This document shows, piece after piece, positions 1-8,155 of a DNA stretch of 31,922 nt. Both the position numbers and the translations under genes were made by a program. Where the stretch lies: contig CBDVEQ010000007.1 in the NCBI GenBank assembly GCA_965373045.1, forward strand, positions 1 to 31,922, read 5' to 3'. Position 1 is the stretch's first letter; each line of letters begins with the position of its first letter. The notes under the pieces were generated by a model that ran no database searches, had not been told where the DNA came from, and was given only the letters and a program-made list of their open reading frames with translations. Origin of the DNA: DAOVDI01 sp965373045. GTDB taxonomy: Bacteria; Acidobacteriota; Aminicenantia; Aminicenantales; Aminicenantaceae.

Positions 1-122
1 GTGGAATAACTGGGGGGATTCGGAATTTTTCCCAGAACCTGAGCGACTGTTGCTTCGTTCACTTCATAGATAATATCCATGATCTGTCTTTCTCTCCGGC
101 TTAGGTTTTTCTGTCCTTTCAT
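1..122 (-). CDS. BlaI/MecI/CopY-family transcriptional repressor, N-terminal part (runs off the window)
   Basis: Only the first 40 codons are inside the window. They read MKGQKNLSRRERQIMDIIYE, then a stretch containing EATVAQVL and PNPPSYST. This is the N-terminal winged-helix DNA-binding domain of the BlaI/MecI/CopY repressors: the LSxRExxIMxxxY opening, the helix with TVAxVL, and the PPSYST segment that begins the recognition helix. Family members are small dimeric repressors (about 120-130 residues) that bind palindromic operators in their own promoter and are usually cleaved by a co-encoded BlaR1/M56 membrane protease. No partner is visible because the gene runs off the left edge. The ATG at 122 is preceded by AGGAGA at a suitable distance, so the start is well supported. 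A consensus promoter and two dyad operator candidates lie immediately upstream, consistent with autoregulation. The inducing signal cannot be read from this fragment. Confidence 0.85.
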   Translation of the reverse strand, partial: MKGQKNLSRRERQIMDIIYEVNEATVAQVLGKIPNPPSYS

Positions 123-166
123 GCTTATCTCCTGTTTGCTTGTGAAAAACACTAGGTGTTAAAATA

Positions 167-178
167 TTAGCATGCTAA
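167..178. promoter_or_regulatory. Perfect 12-bp palindrome, candidate repressor operator
   Basis: TTAGCATGCTAA is a perfect palindrome lying directly downstream of the -10 box, so it covers the predicted transcription start. Longer flanking arms are also roughly symmetrical (CTAGGTG on the left, GCACCAACTAG on the right). BlaI/MecI/CopY proteins typically bind such dyads over their own start sites. The core here is not the classic TACAnnTGTA, so the binding assignment is inferred from position and symmetry. Confidence 0.6.
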
Positions 179-179
179 A

Positions 180-208
180 AATATAGCACCAACTAGAGCT
201 TTTGTCAA
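180..208 (-). promoter_or_regulatory. Sigma-70-type promoter of the BlaI-family gene
   Basis: On the minus strand there is TTGACA (208-203), a 17-base spacer and TATATT (185-180). The -35 box matches consensus perfectly and the -10 at five of six positions. It points at the BlaI-type gene, whose ATG is at 122, giving a leader of roughly 50 bases that contains the AGGAGA ribosome site. Confidence 0.8.
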
Positions 209-215
209 CATTTAT

Positions 216-233
216 ATGCTGTTTTTTTAGCAT
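216..233. promoter_or_regulatory. Second dyad (ATGCT-N8-AGCAT) upstream of the -35 box, candidate auxiliary operator
   Basis: ATGCT (216-220) and AGCAT (229-233) are inverted repeats separated by eight bases. They reuse the half-site (T)TAGCAT of the palindrome at 167-178. The dyad sits just upstream of the -35 box, so a repressor bound at both dyads would bracket the promoter. The stretch from 234 to 302 shows nothing further. Confidence 0.4.
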
Positions 234-302
234 TTTATTTTTCTAAAAAGTAAAACTCCTTTTTGAAAAATAAGTTGCACCTCATTTCTTGTGTCACAGC
301 AA

Positions 303-345
303 CGTGATAATGTCCTAATTATACAAAGTAAAAATGTCCGGTTTT
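303..345. repeat. Insertion-sequence-end-like repeat (copy 1, degenerate)
   Basis: Two AATGTCC boxes (309-315 and 333-339) are spaced 24 bases apart. The second is preceded by CAAAGTAAA and followed by GGTTTT. The same arrangement recurs in the same orientation at the right edge of the window (31881-31922). Paired short repeats of this kind are typical of transposase-binding ends of IS elements of the IS21 type and its relatives. No transposase follows here, so this would be a solo or degraded end. Bases 346-435 contain nothing else recognisable apart from a 17-codon reading frame at 371. Confidence 0.4.
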
Positions 346-435
346 AAAAAATGAGTTAAGGTTCTCTTTAATGGACACGCCAGAAAAATTCATGCATAAT
401 CAAATAGATATTATTCAGATTTGAGAGAGGGACCA

Positions 436-813
436 TTGCTCAGCGCACTTAATATCTTCTTTTTTGTGTTTCATTCCTGTCTTATTCTGTTTATTCTATC
501 CGGCTGGTTCTGGCGGAAATTACGAAAGATCCACCTGATTGTTATTCTTTTTACAGCTTTTTCCTGGTTTTTTCTTGGGATCTGGTATGGATTCGGGTAC
601 TGCCCCTGCACGGATTGGCACTGGCAGGTTCGTGACCGTCTGGGATATTATGACCAGCCTGATTCCTATACGAAGTTTTTGTTTGATTCTCTTACTGGAC
701 TGGACATCCCGGTTAAAACAATTGACACTATTACCGTATCTTTTCTTACTTTTGTCATTTGTGCATCCCTTGTGGTCAATATACGGGATTGGATACGGTC
801 AGGAAAGTCATAG
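436..813 (+). CDS. DUF2784-like small integral membrane protein
   Basis: A short, very hydrophobic protein of about 125 residues with three to four membrane segments: one near the N-terminus (NIFFFVFHSCLILFILSGWF), one to two in the middle (HLIVILFTAFSWFFLGIW), and one near the C-terminus. The central CPCTDWHWQVR...GYYD stretch and the overall pattern resemble the DUF2784 family, whose function is unknown. The frame opens with TTG at 421, but TTG at 436 is preferred. It is preceded by the purine-rich GAGAGAGGGA at a usable distance, whereas nothing resembling a ribosome site precedes 421. A stop at 397 excludes a longer version. The family assignment is by eye. The gene is followed by an acyl-CoA dehydrogenase with its own possible promoter, and no functional link is evident. 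Confidence 0.65.
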   Translation: MLSALNIFFFVFHSCLILFILSGWFWRKLRKIHLIVILFTAFSWFFLGIWYGFGYCPCTDWHWQVRDRLGYYDQPDSYTKFLFDSLTGLDIPVKTIDTITVSFLTFVICASLVVNIRDWIRSGKS

Positions 814-821
814 ATATTTAT

Positions 822-850
822 TTGCTGATTTTATCCAGGCAATATACAAT
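822..850 (+). promoter_or_regulatory. Possible sigma-70-type promoter for the acyl-CoA dehydrogenase gene
   Basis: TTGCTG (822-827), a 17-base spacer and TACAAT (845-850) lie in the 81-base gap before the acyl-CoA dehydrogenase gene. The -35 box is weak (the TTG core only) and the -10 is good. The leader would be about 38 bases and contain the AAGGAGAG ribosome site. Confidence 0.45.
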
Positions 851-894
851 AATTTTGCAAGAAAAAGAGTTTTGTTTTCAAAAAGGAGAGATTC

Positions 895-2040
895 GTGGAC
901 TTTACATTAACAGACGAACAGGAACTTTTAAAACAGACAGTCAGGGAGTTTGCTGAAAAAGAGATCCTTCCGGTCCGGGAAGAGCTGGATAAAAAGGAAG
1001 AATTCAGCTATGACATCACACAGAAAATGTTTGACCTGGGACTGTTCGGTATACTTGTTCCATCCGAGTACGAAGGGATGGGAATGGATTATCTCTCCTA
1101 TATTATTGTTGTTGAAGAGCTTGCCCGTGTGGATGGTTGCCAGGCGGCAACTGTGGCTGCCGGCAATTCGCTCGGTTCCTGTCCTATCTTTCAATATGGT
1201 TCGGAGGAGCAAAAAAAGGAACTGCTCCCGGCTCTGGTTTCCGGGAAACTCTGGGGATTCGGATTGACCGAACCCAATGCCGGCTCTGATGCGGGCGGGA
1301 CTCAGACAAAGGCGGTTCAAAAGGATGGCAGATGGATCCTTAACGGATCTAAGATCTTTATCACCAATGCAGCCACAGATATTACCATGGGCTCGACTAT
1401 CCAGACAGTGACCGGAGAAAGGCCGGACGGCAGAAAAGAATACACATGCTTTATCGTCAAGCAAGATACTCCAGGGTATACGGCCAGGACCATGCATGGA
1501 AAAATGACCTGGCGCTCAAGTAACACCTCTGAACTCTATCTTGAAGATGTGGAACTCACGGATGCGGATATACTAGGGGCACGGGGCGAGGGCTTTCGTC
1601 AGATGCTGGAAACCCTGGACGGTGGGCGTTTGTCCATTGCGGCCATGGGGGTCGGCGGAGCACAGGGGGCTTATGAGGCTGCCCTCAAGTATGCTAAGGA
1701 AAGAAAACAATTCGGACGCCCCATTGGAAAATTCCAGTCCATTGCGTTCCGTCTGGCGGATATGGCCACTGAGATAGAAGCGGCCCGTGTTCTACTCTAT
1801 AAAGCCTGCTGGCTCAAAGACAATGATAAGCCCTTCGGTAAAGAGGCGGCCATGATCAAATTATATGCCAGCGAGGTTATGAAAAGGGTAGCCGATGGGG
1901 CTGTTCAGGTCTTCGGTGGATATGGCCTCATGGAGGAATATCCTGCGGCCAAGTTTTACAGGGACCAGAGGCTGCTTGAGATCGGGGAGGGAACAAGCGA
2001 GATGCAGAGGCTTGTGATCTCCAGACATTTGGGTCTTTAA
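895..2040 (+). CDS. Acyl-CoA dehydrogenase (FAD-dependent, short/medium-chain type)
   Basis: A full-length 381-residue soluble flavoenzyme that oxidises an acyl-CoA to the trans-2-enoyl-CoA and normally passes electrons to electron-transfer flavoprotein. Both family signatures are visible: GFGLTEPNAGSDAGGTQTKA in the middle domain (about residues 122-141), and QVFGGYGLMEEYPAAKFYRD in the C-terminal helical domain. The catalytic base is the Glu of IGEGTSE, about residue 365, the position used by short- and medium-chain enzymes rather than by isovaleryl- or long-chain ones. Translation starts at GTG 895, supported by AAGGAGAG five bases upstream. The exact chain-length specificity cannot be read. 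No ETF or thiolase genes lie nearby. The following gene begins 30 bases downstream and may be cotranscribed, although the two are not obviously related in function. Confidence 0.95.
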   Translation: MDFTLTDEQELLKQTVREFAEKEILPVREELDKKEEFSYDITQKMFDLGLFGILVPSEYEGMGMDYLSYIIVVEELARVDGCQAATVAAGNSLGSCPIFQYGSEEQKKELLPALVSGKLWGFGLTEPNAGSDAGGTQTKAVQKDGRWILNGSKIFITNAATDITMGSTIQTVTGERPDGRKEYTCFIVKQDTPGYTARTMHGKMTWRSSNTSELYLEDVELTDADILGARGEGFRQMLETLDGGRLSIAAMGVGGAQGAYEAALKYAKERKQFGRPIGKFQSIAFRLADMATEIEAARVLLYKACWLKDNDKPFGKEAAMIKLYASEVMKRVADGAVQVFGGYGLMEEYPAAKFYRDQRLLEIGEGTSEMQRLVISRHLGL

Positions 2041-2070
2041 GCAGAAATAGCCCAAAGCAAGAAAGGCAAA

Positions 2071-3858
2071 ATGAAGCTTAAAAAACATCAAGTGATCCTA
2101 TTTGCCATTCTTCTTCTTGCTCTGGGTCTGCGCATGGCTCACTGGTTGGATGTGAGAAATGACCCGTTTTTCAGCCAGCTCATTATGGATAGTCAGGAAT
2201 ATGACCGGTGGGCTCGGGAGATTGCGGCAGGCAACTGGATCGGGCGCGAAGTCTTTTTTCAGGCGCCCCTTTATCCCTACTTGTTGGCATTAGGTTATGT
2301 GATTTTCGGACATAGTTTAGATATCATCTATCTGGCCCAGATCCTGTTTGCCCTTGCCGCCATCTACGCCCTTTTCCGGACGGGAAAAAAGCTGGGAGGC
2401 GAACGGCTGGGGTTGGCTGCTTCCGCCCTTGCCGCGTTCTATGGAATTTTTATTTTTTATGATGTCCAGATATTAAAAGAGTCTATAGCGGTGTCGCTGG
2501 TCTGTTTTCTTTTGTGGGCTTTTGTGGAAGCCCGTGATAGAGAGGGGGCGAAACTGTGGCTTCTTGCCGGGGTATTGGGAGGATTGTTGAGCCTTCTCAG
2601 GGAGAATATGCTTCTTGTTTTTCCCCTGTTGATCATTCTTGTCTATAAAAAAGGGGCCCGAAAGAAAAGGATGCTTCTTAATGCCTCAGGACTGGTGTTG
2701 GGTCTGGTCCTGATCCTTACTCCTGTTGCTTTTCGCAACTGGAAAGTAGGCGGTGTGTTTGCTCCCACAACTTTTCAAGGGGGGGTTAATTTCTATATCG
2801 GTAATAATCCAAATGCCACAGGTACTTATCAGTCGATAGTTCCCGGCAAACAGATTCCATGGTACGAAAGGAACGAACCGGTGAGGATAGCAGTGCAGGA
2901 GACAGGCAGAAGGCTTGATTCGGCGGAAGTTTCGCAATTCTGGATGAACAAATCCTTTAAATGGGCGAGGAGTCACCCTGCAGATTTTGTACGGATTCAG
3001 ATAAAAAAATTCCTGATGTTCTGGAGCTGGTACGAATGGCCAGATGCGGTTGACTATTACTATGTACGAAAAACGTCTTCAGTCCTTGGATTTCCGTTAA
3101 TTCAATTCGGTTCCATATTTCTTCTGGCCTTTATTGGAATAGTATTAAGCAGAGAAAAAATATTGAAATTTTTCCCGCTCGCGCTTTTTCTTTTTGCATG
3201 GATGATATCTACAATTGTGTTTTTTCTTTTTTCCAGGTACAGACTGCCGGTTCTTCCGTCACTGATGCTCTTTGCCGCAGCCGGCTTGTCTGTTTGCATG
3301 GAAAAGTGGCCCTCCATAAAAATCTGGCAGCGCGCCGGCATTCTGCTGCTTTTTGCCGCTATTTTGACAGCTCCTCATTTGTTTTCTTTTAAGCCCCGTA
3401 TGGATGTGGTCCATTATAATCTTGCTTTGGTCTATGATGGTCAGGGCAAAGTCGAGAAGGCGGAAGAGAATTACCTGGCGGCTTTGTCAGTGAACCCTGA
3501 TGATTTTCTATCATGTGTCAACCTGGGAAACATCGCTGTTCGCAGGAATAATTGGGCTGAAGCTCTTGACTGGTACATAAAAGCAGTTGACATTGAACCC
3601 GATTCAGACGGGGTCCACAGCAATCTGGGAGGAGCCTATGTCGCCCTGGGGCGGCTGGATAGAGCAGAATATCATTTTGACAAATCTTTGCATATTAATC
3701 CTTTTAATATTCTAGCTCTGCATAACAAAGCGATCTTTCTTGCTAAGAGAGGGCAATTTGATGAAGCTAAAAAATTGAATCAGAAAGTCCTGGAAAGGGC
3801 TCCGAATTGGCAGCCCGCCCTGAATTTTAAAAAACGATTATCAGAATTAATAAATTAA
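2071..3858 (+). CDS. GT-C (PMT/ArnT-like, GT39-type) membrane glycosyltransferase with four C-terminal TPRs
   Basis: A 595-residue protein. The first roughly 440 residues are a polytopic membrane domain and the last 150 are tetratricopeptide repeats. The first extracytoplasmic loop carries the acidic signature expected of polyprenyl-phosphate-sugar transferases (MDSQEYDRWA, D40/E43/Y44), followed by FFQAPLYPYLLALGYVIFG, a hallmark of the PMT/ArnT fold. Four 34-residue TPRs occupy about residues 445-580, with recognisable NLG..Y/A...A...Y..AL...P spacing. Such enzymes use lipid-linked sugars at the outer face of the inner membrane. The acceptor (protein, lipid A or polysaccharide) cannot be told from sequence. 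It lies immediately upstream of the pilus motor genes, and a second GT-C/TPR gene follows the pilin gene, so a role in glycosylating the pilus or surface is plausible but inferred. The start at ATG 2071 has AAGAAAGG upstream. Confidence 0.85.
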   Translation: MKLKKHQVILFAILLLALGLRMAHWLDVRNDPFFSQLIMDSQEYDRWAREIAAGNWIGREVFFQAPLYPYLLALGYVIFGHSLDIIYLAQILFALAAIYALFRTGKKLGGERLGLAASALAAFYGIFIFYDVQILKESIAVSLVCFLLWAFVEARDREGAKLWLLAGVLGGLLSLLRENMLLVFPLLIILVYKKGARKKRMLLNASGLVLGLVLILTPVAFRNWKVGGVFAPTTFQGGVNFYIGNNPNATGTYQSIVPGKQIPWYERNEPVRIAVQETGRRLDSAEVSQFWMNKSFKWARSHPADFVRIQIKKFLMFWSWYEWPDAVDYYYVRKTSSVLGFPLIQFGSIFLLAFIGIVLSREKILKFFPLALFLFAWMISTIVFFLFSRYRLPVLPSLMLFAAAGLSVCMEKWPSIKIWQRAGILLLFAAILTAPHLFSFKPRMDVVHYNLALVYDGQGKVEKAEENYLAALSVNPDDFLSCVNLGNIAVRRNNWAEALDWYIKAVDIEPDSDGVHSNLGGAYVALGRLDRAEYHFDKSLHINPFNILALHNKAIFLAKRGQFDEAKKLNQKVLERAPNWQPALNFKKRLSELIN

Positions 3859-3910
3859 ATGATCTCTGAATCTCATCTGTCTATGTTCGATGTATACCCC
3901 TTTAAGGGGA

Positions 3911-3919
3911 TGCTATAAT
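3911..3919 (+). promoter_or_regulatory. Possible extended -10 promoter upstream of pilB
   Basis: TGCTATAAT is a perfect extended -10 element with no convincing -35 box at the usual distance. It lies in the 198-base gap before pilB. A near-palindrome, CCCCTTTAAGGGG (3897-3909), sits just upstream and could be an operator. Predicted transcripts would have a leader of about 130 bases. The rest of the gap (3920-4045) shows no strong terminator or other signal. Confidence 0.4.
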
Positions 3920-4056
3920 GAGGAATATCACCTCTAATATCCTCGACCCCGGTGATTGACCTTAGCAGAGAAAAAAGGGAAAATGGCTTCGTCTTTTAAG
4001 GCATAAGGCATGTATAGTGCGGTATGCATAATGATATTTTAAAAAAAGGATAAACC

Positions 4057-5799
4057 ATGGCATCAAATCTGGGTGAACTTCTTGTCAGGGACAAACGTCT
4101 TTCAGATGGTCAATTAACAGAAGCTGTGACCTATCAGGATAAAAAAGATATTACCCTGGGTACAGCCATAGTCAGCCTCGGTTTTCTTTCTGAAGAAGAG
4201 ATGGCACAGGCCTTAAGCCGACATCTTGGTTACCCCTATATCGATCTTAATCAGTTTGAAGTTTATGCTGATGCCGTCGATCTCATTCCTATGGAGATCG
4301 CAAAAAAATATCTTATCATGCCCATCCACCGTATCCGCTCCTTTTTGACCCTGGCTATGGTTGATCCTACAGACCTCGATATCATCGAGGATATCCGGTT
4401 TCGAACCGCCTTGAGCATCCAGCCGGTCATTGCTTCTGAATCAAGCATCATGGCCGCATTCAGCAAATATTATGGTTCGGACGATTCCTTGAAAGTTAAA
4501 GAGATTGTGGACGAGATCAAGCAGATTGATAGTGGTGATATCAATGTTATAGAGGAAGAAGAAGATGAGGACTATGACATTGAGGAACTTGTTCATTCAA
4601 CTGAAGAAGCTCCTGTTATCACTCTGGTGAATACTGTTTTTATTGATGGAATTAAAAAGGGTGCCAGTGATATACATTTTGAACCTTATGAAAAAGTTTT
4701 TCGCATAAGATACCGGCTTGACGGCACACTTTATGAAATGATGAATCTGAACTTAAAATTCAAAAATCCTGTGCTGTCCCGGGTAAAGATCCTTTCGAAT
4801 ATGGACATAGCAGAAAAAAGACTGCCTCAAGATGGCCGGATCAAAATCCGTGTCAAGCTGGAAACCGGGGAAAAAAAAGAAGTGGATATGCGTATTTCCA
4901 GTCTTCCCACGATATTTGGAGAAAAGATCGTTGTTCGAATTCTCGATAAAGAGATGCTGAAATTAGATTTGAAGGACCTCGGATTTGAAGAAAAATCTAT
5001 GGATAGGGTCAATAAGGCGATTATGCGGCCATGGGGGATCGTTTTGGTAACAGGCCCTACAGGGAGTGGAAAGACAAATACACTTTATTCTGCAATCTCC
5101 ACTTTGAATTCCCTGGAAAAAAATATTATGACGGCTGAGGACCCTGTTGAATTTTATATTCCCGGCATTAATCAGGTCAACATAAGGGAAGAGATCGGTT
5201 TGACTTTTTCTACGGCATTGAGGAGCTTTTTGCGTCAGGATCCGGATATCATGCTTATTGGTGAGATGCGTGACTTTGAGACCGTGGACATTGCCATCAA
5301 GTCGGCGCTGACAGGCCATCTTGTATTTTCCACGGTGCATACAAATGATTCCGCCAGCACGATCATGAGGCTGGTCAACATGAATGTAGAACCCTTTCTG
5401 ATAGCGGATTCACTCTATTTGATCGTTGCCCAAAGGTTGGTGAGGCGTCTGTGTAAAAAGTGCAGGGTAGAGCACAATATCATTCCTGATGCACTGGTCG
5501 ATATTGGATTTTCCCAGAATGAAGTAAAAAAAGCGAAGGTGTACAAACCATATGGATGTGTTGCATGTAACAACACCGGGTATAAAGGCCGGACAGGGCT
5601 TTTTGAGGTTTTAGAAGTTTCGAGCCAAATTCGTGATTTGATTCTGGCGCGGGAGCCAACGCAGATGATCAAACTGAAAGCCATTGAGGAAGGGATGATC
5701 ACTTTGCGTCGGAGCGGCCTGATCAAGATCTTAAAGGGGATCACTTCGATTGAAGAAGTGCTGAGAGAAACAGTTAAAGACATAGAGGTGTCAAAATGA
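4057..5799 (+). CDS. pilB: Type IV pilus extension ATPase PilB (GspE family)
   Basis: A 580-residue hexameric cytoplasmic ATPase that powers pilin polymerisation through the platform protein PilC. An N-terminal GSPII_E_N/MshEN-type region (about 1-140) opens with the typical LGELLV..K.L....L..A pattern. An acidic linker (about 155-180) precedes the motor core. The core carries Walker A GPTGSGKT (333-340), the Asp box around AEDPVEF, Walker B DPDIMLIGEMRD (395-406) and the His box with TVHTND. A zinc-binding tetracysteine, CKKC (466-469) plus CVAC (501-504), is followed by NNTGYKGRTGLFEVL, characteristic of PilB/GspE and absent from PilT. The presence of pilT, pilC and pilS/R next door rules out a purely type II secretion assignment. 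Start at ATG 4057 with AAGGAT upstream. The stop overlaps the pilT start by four bases (ATGA), so the two are translationally coupled. Confidence 0.95.
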   Translation: MASNLGELLVRDKRLSDGQLTEAVTYQDKKDITLGTAIVSLGFLSEEEMAQALSRHLGYPYIDLNQFEVYADAVDLIPMEIAKKYLIMPIHRIRSFLTLAMVDPTDLDIIEDIRFRTALSIQPVIASESSIMAAFSKYYGSDDSLKVKEIVDEIKQIDSGDINVIEEEEDEDYDIEELVHSTEEAPVITLVNTVFIDGIKKGASDIHFEPYEKVFRIRYRLDGTLYEMMNLNLKFKNPVLSRVKILSNMDIAEKRLPQDGRIKIRVKLETGEKKEVDMRISSLPTIFGEKIVVRILDKEMLKLDLKDLGFEEKSMDRVNKAIMRPWGIVLVTGPTGSGKTNTLYSAISTLNSLEKNIMTAEDPVEFYIPGINQVNIREEIGLTFSTALRSFLRQDPDIMLIGEMRDFETVDIAIKSALTGHLVFSTVHTNDSASTIMRLVNMNVEPFLIADSLYLIVAQRLVRRLCKKCRVEHNIIPDALVDIGFSQNEVKKAKVYKPYGCVACNNTGYKGRTGLFEVLEVSSQIRDLILAREPTQMIKLKAIEEGMITLRRSGLIKILKGITSIEEVLRETVKDIEVSK

Positions 5800-6914
5800 C
5801 AACGATACAGGAATTGTTGAAGCTTACCGTGGAGAGAGATGCCAGTGACCTGCATATCACCAGTTATATTCCTCCGAGATTAAGAATCAACGGCTCGTTG
5901 TGCTCTATAGATCTTCCGCCTCTATCCCCCTCAGAAACAAAAAACCTTGTTTACAGCTTACTGACGGACCGTCAGAAAAATCAGTTTGAAGAAAAAAAGG
6001 AACTGGACTTTTCATTTGGGATAACAAATATGGGTAGGTTCCGTGGAAATGCCTTTATGCAGAGAGGGGCTGTTGCAGCCGCTTTTCGCCGATTTCTTCC
6101 TAACATGTTGAGTTTTTCGGAGTTGGGAATCCCGCATAAAATCGCAGAGCTTTGCAATCTGCCAAGAGGATTGATTCTAGTAACAGGTCCGACTGGCTGC
6201 GGTAAATCCACAACTTTGGCTTGTATGATCGAATACATCAACAATAATAAAAGTGTTCATGTTGTCACGGTTGAAGATCCCATTGAATATTTTTTCTCGT
6301 CCAAAAAAGCGATTATAAATCAGAGGGAACTTATGGTGGATACGCTGTCCTATCCCAATGCGCTCCGTTCAGTCCTGCGGGAAGACCCTGATGTGGTCCT
6401 GGTCGGAGAGATGAGAGACTTAGAGACAGTGGAAGCAACACTTAAAGTCGCGGAAACCGGGCATCTGACATTCTCGACTCTGCATACAAATTCAGCGGTA
6501 GAAACAATTACGAGGATTATCGATGTGTTTCCCTCTCAGTTTCAGTCCCAGGTGAGGGTTATGCTGTCCATGTCTCTAGAAGCGGTTATCACTCAAGCTC
6601 TTCTGCCCAAGTCGGATGGAAAAGGAAGAGTATTGGCTGTAGAAATTCTGATCCTTAATCACGCCATTAAAAATCTGATCCGTGAGAACAAAATCCATCA
6701 GATCTATTCTCAAATGCAGATGGGACAGGAACAATCCGGGATGCAGACATTCAACCAGTCATTGGCCATGCTTTACTTTAATGGTAGAATCACAAAAGAG
6801 ACAGCGATAAGTGTTACTTCAAAACCGCAAGAGTTGACTGATATTATGCAGAGAGGAAGAGCCGGATTAAAAATTTCAGGCGAAGACTATTCATCAAAGA
6901 GATTTCAAAAATAA
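5796..6914 (+). CDS. pilT: Type IV pilus retraction ATPase PilT
   Basis: A 372-residue hexameric ATPase that drives pilus depolymerisation (twitching and DNA-uptake strokes). It opens with the PAS-like N-terminal domain DLHITSYIPPRLRINGSL, followed by Walker A GPTGCGKS (131-138), an Asp box around VEDPIEYFF, Walker B DPDVVLVGEMRD (197-208) and the His box TLHTNSA. A C-terminal AIKNLIRE (290-297) corresponds to the AIRNLIRE motif that is specific to PilT and needed for retraction in other bacteria. It lacks the zinc tetracysteine of PilB. The length is typical of PilT. Its ATG overlaps the pilB stop in an ATGA, which points to coupled translation and a balanced motor pair, and pilC starts 13 bases after its stop. 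Confidence 0.95.
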   Translation: MTTIQELLKLTVERDASDLHITSYIPPRLRINGSLCSIDLPPLSPSETKNLVYSLLTDRQKNQFEEKKELDFSFGITNMGRFRGNAFMQRGAVAAAFRRFLPNMLSFSELGIPHKIAELCNLPRGLILVTGPTGCGKSTTLACMIEYINNNKSVHVVTVEDPIEYFFSSKKAIINQRELMVDTLSYPNALRSVLREDPDVVLVGEMRDLETVEATLKVAETGHLTFSTLHTNSAVETITRIIDVFPSQFQSQVRVMLSMSLEAVITQALLPKSDGKGRVLAVEILILNHAIKNLIRENKIHQIYSQMQMGQEQSGMQTFNQSLAMLYFNGRITKETAISVTSKPQELTDIMQRGRAGLKISGEDYSSKRFQK

Positions 6915-6927
6915 AAAGAAGGGAAAT

Positions 6928-8133
6928 ATGCCAAAATTTCAATGGAAAGGTAGAAATCGTTACGGGGATATCGTCGGGGGAGTGCGGATAGCCCGCTCCA
7001 TGGAGGAGCTCAACAGGAGCTTGCAAAGGGAACAGATTGCTGGTGTTACTATCGCTTCTAAAAAAAAGGACATGAATATCACCTTTATGGAGAAGAAAAA
7101 AGTAACTTTAAAGGAACTGGCAATCTACAGCAGGCAGCTTTCTGTTTTGATTGATGCTGAATTACCATTGATCCAGGGTCTGACTATTTTGGCTGAACAG
7201 TCAAAGAACAAGTACTTCAAAAGAGTTATCAACGAAGTCAGGGAGGATGTAGAAGCCGGGTCGACGTTAAATCAAGCAAAAAGAAAATTTCCAAAAGTGT
7301 TTGATAACCTTTTTTGCAATTTGGTTGCATCAGGAGAGCAGAGCGGATCTCTTGACATTATGCTTAGACGTCTTGCCGAATATCTGGAGAAGGCTGTCAA
7401 ATTGAAGGCACAGGTTAAGCAGGCTATGACCTATCCTACAGCGATCCTGGGATTTTCGGTCGTGGTGATGATCTTTATGATGTGGAAAATTGTTCCGGTT
7501 TTTTCTGGGATTTTTATTGAACTGGGAGCTGCACTTCCTTTTTTAACGCAGGTTCTTGTGGATACAAGCAATTTTGTACAAAGTTATATTTTATTCATTT
7601 TTTTGGGAGTAATTGCAATCATTTTTCTTTTCCGTTATGCGAAAACAACCGAATCAGGCAGGAAGATTATTGATACTCTTACCCTTAAAATTCCTCTTTT
7701 TGGTGGACTTTTGGAAAAAGTTGGCCTGTCCCGTATCACCAGGACAATGAGCACTCTTTTATCGGGCGGCGTGCCCATGCTGGAAACCTTGAAAATCACA
7801 TCATCTACCGCTGGAAACATTGTTATTGAAAAAAATATCATGAAGGCCCGGAACATGGTTGCTGAAGGGACAAGCCTGACAGATGCTTTTAAGGAGTCAG
7901 GCCGGTTTCCTTTTATGATGATTCAGATGCTCAGCGTGGGGGAGGCGACAGGAACCCTGGATGCGATGCTTTCTAAGATGGCGAAATTTTATGATGATGA
8001 TGTCGAATCTACAGTGGCAGCTTTATTGTCGATATTAGAACCGGTCCTCTTGATATTTATTGGATTATTGGTAGGAATAATGGTCATATCCATGTACCTT
8101 CCTATTTTTGAACTTATGAATACGGTCGGATAA
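6928..8133 (+). CDS. pilC: Type IV pilus inner-membrane platform protein PilC (GspF family)
   Basis: A 401-residue inner-membrane protein that couples the PilB and PilT motors to the growing pilus. The N-terminus FQWKGRNRYGD is the usual cytoplasmic start of PilC. Two tandem T2SF domains are visible, beginning near residue 65 (ELAIYSRQLSVLIDAELPLIQGL) and near residue 270 (SRITRTMSTLLSGGVPMLETL). Membrane helices lie around residues 168-188 and 210-232, with a C-terminal one (about 370-395). The two domains each carry the LL.aG.PL..aL pattern. The start at ATG 6928 has AAGAAGGGAAAT upstream. It is tightly packed between pilT and pilS, so it is almost certainly in the same transcript. Confidence 0.95.
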   Translation: MPKFQWKGRNRYGDIVGGVRIARSMEELNRSLQREQIAGVTIASKKKDMNITFMEKKKVTLKELAIYSRQLSVLIDAELPLIQGLTILAEQSKNKYFKRVINEVREDVEAGSTLNQAKRKFPKVFDNLFCNLVASGEQSGSLDIMLRRLAEYLEKAVKLKAQVKQAMTYPTAILGFSVVVMIFMMWKIVPVFSGIFIELGAALPFLTQVLVDTSNFVQSYILFIFLGVIAIIFLFRYAKTTESGRKIIDTLTLKIPLFGGLLEKVGLSRITRTMSTLLSGGVPMLETLKITSSTAGNIVIEKNIMKARNMVAEGTSLTDAFKESGRFPFMMIQMLSVGEATGTLDAMLSKMAKFYDDDVESTVAALLSILEPVLLIFIGLLVGIMVISMYLPIFELMNTVG

Positions 8134-8155
8134 GCGGTTCTTTTCGAGAAAAACA

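Noticed and set aside
928..1497. Long antisense frame across the acyl-CoA dehydrogenase gene
   Set aside because: The opposite strand encodes a complete, motif-rich enzyme. The antisense translation is low in recognisable structure and has no ribosome site.
4020..4046. GCAT/ATGC inverted repeats before pilB as a riboswitch or terminator
   Set aside because: Arms are only four bases with a long loop and no T-tract.
4057..8133. Type II secretion system (GspE/GspF) rather than pilus genes
   Set aside because: A PilT with the AIKNLIRE motif and a pilS-pilR-sigma-54-pilA sequence are diagnostic of a type IVa pilus locus.
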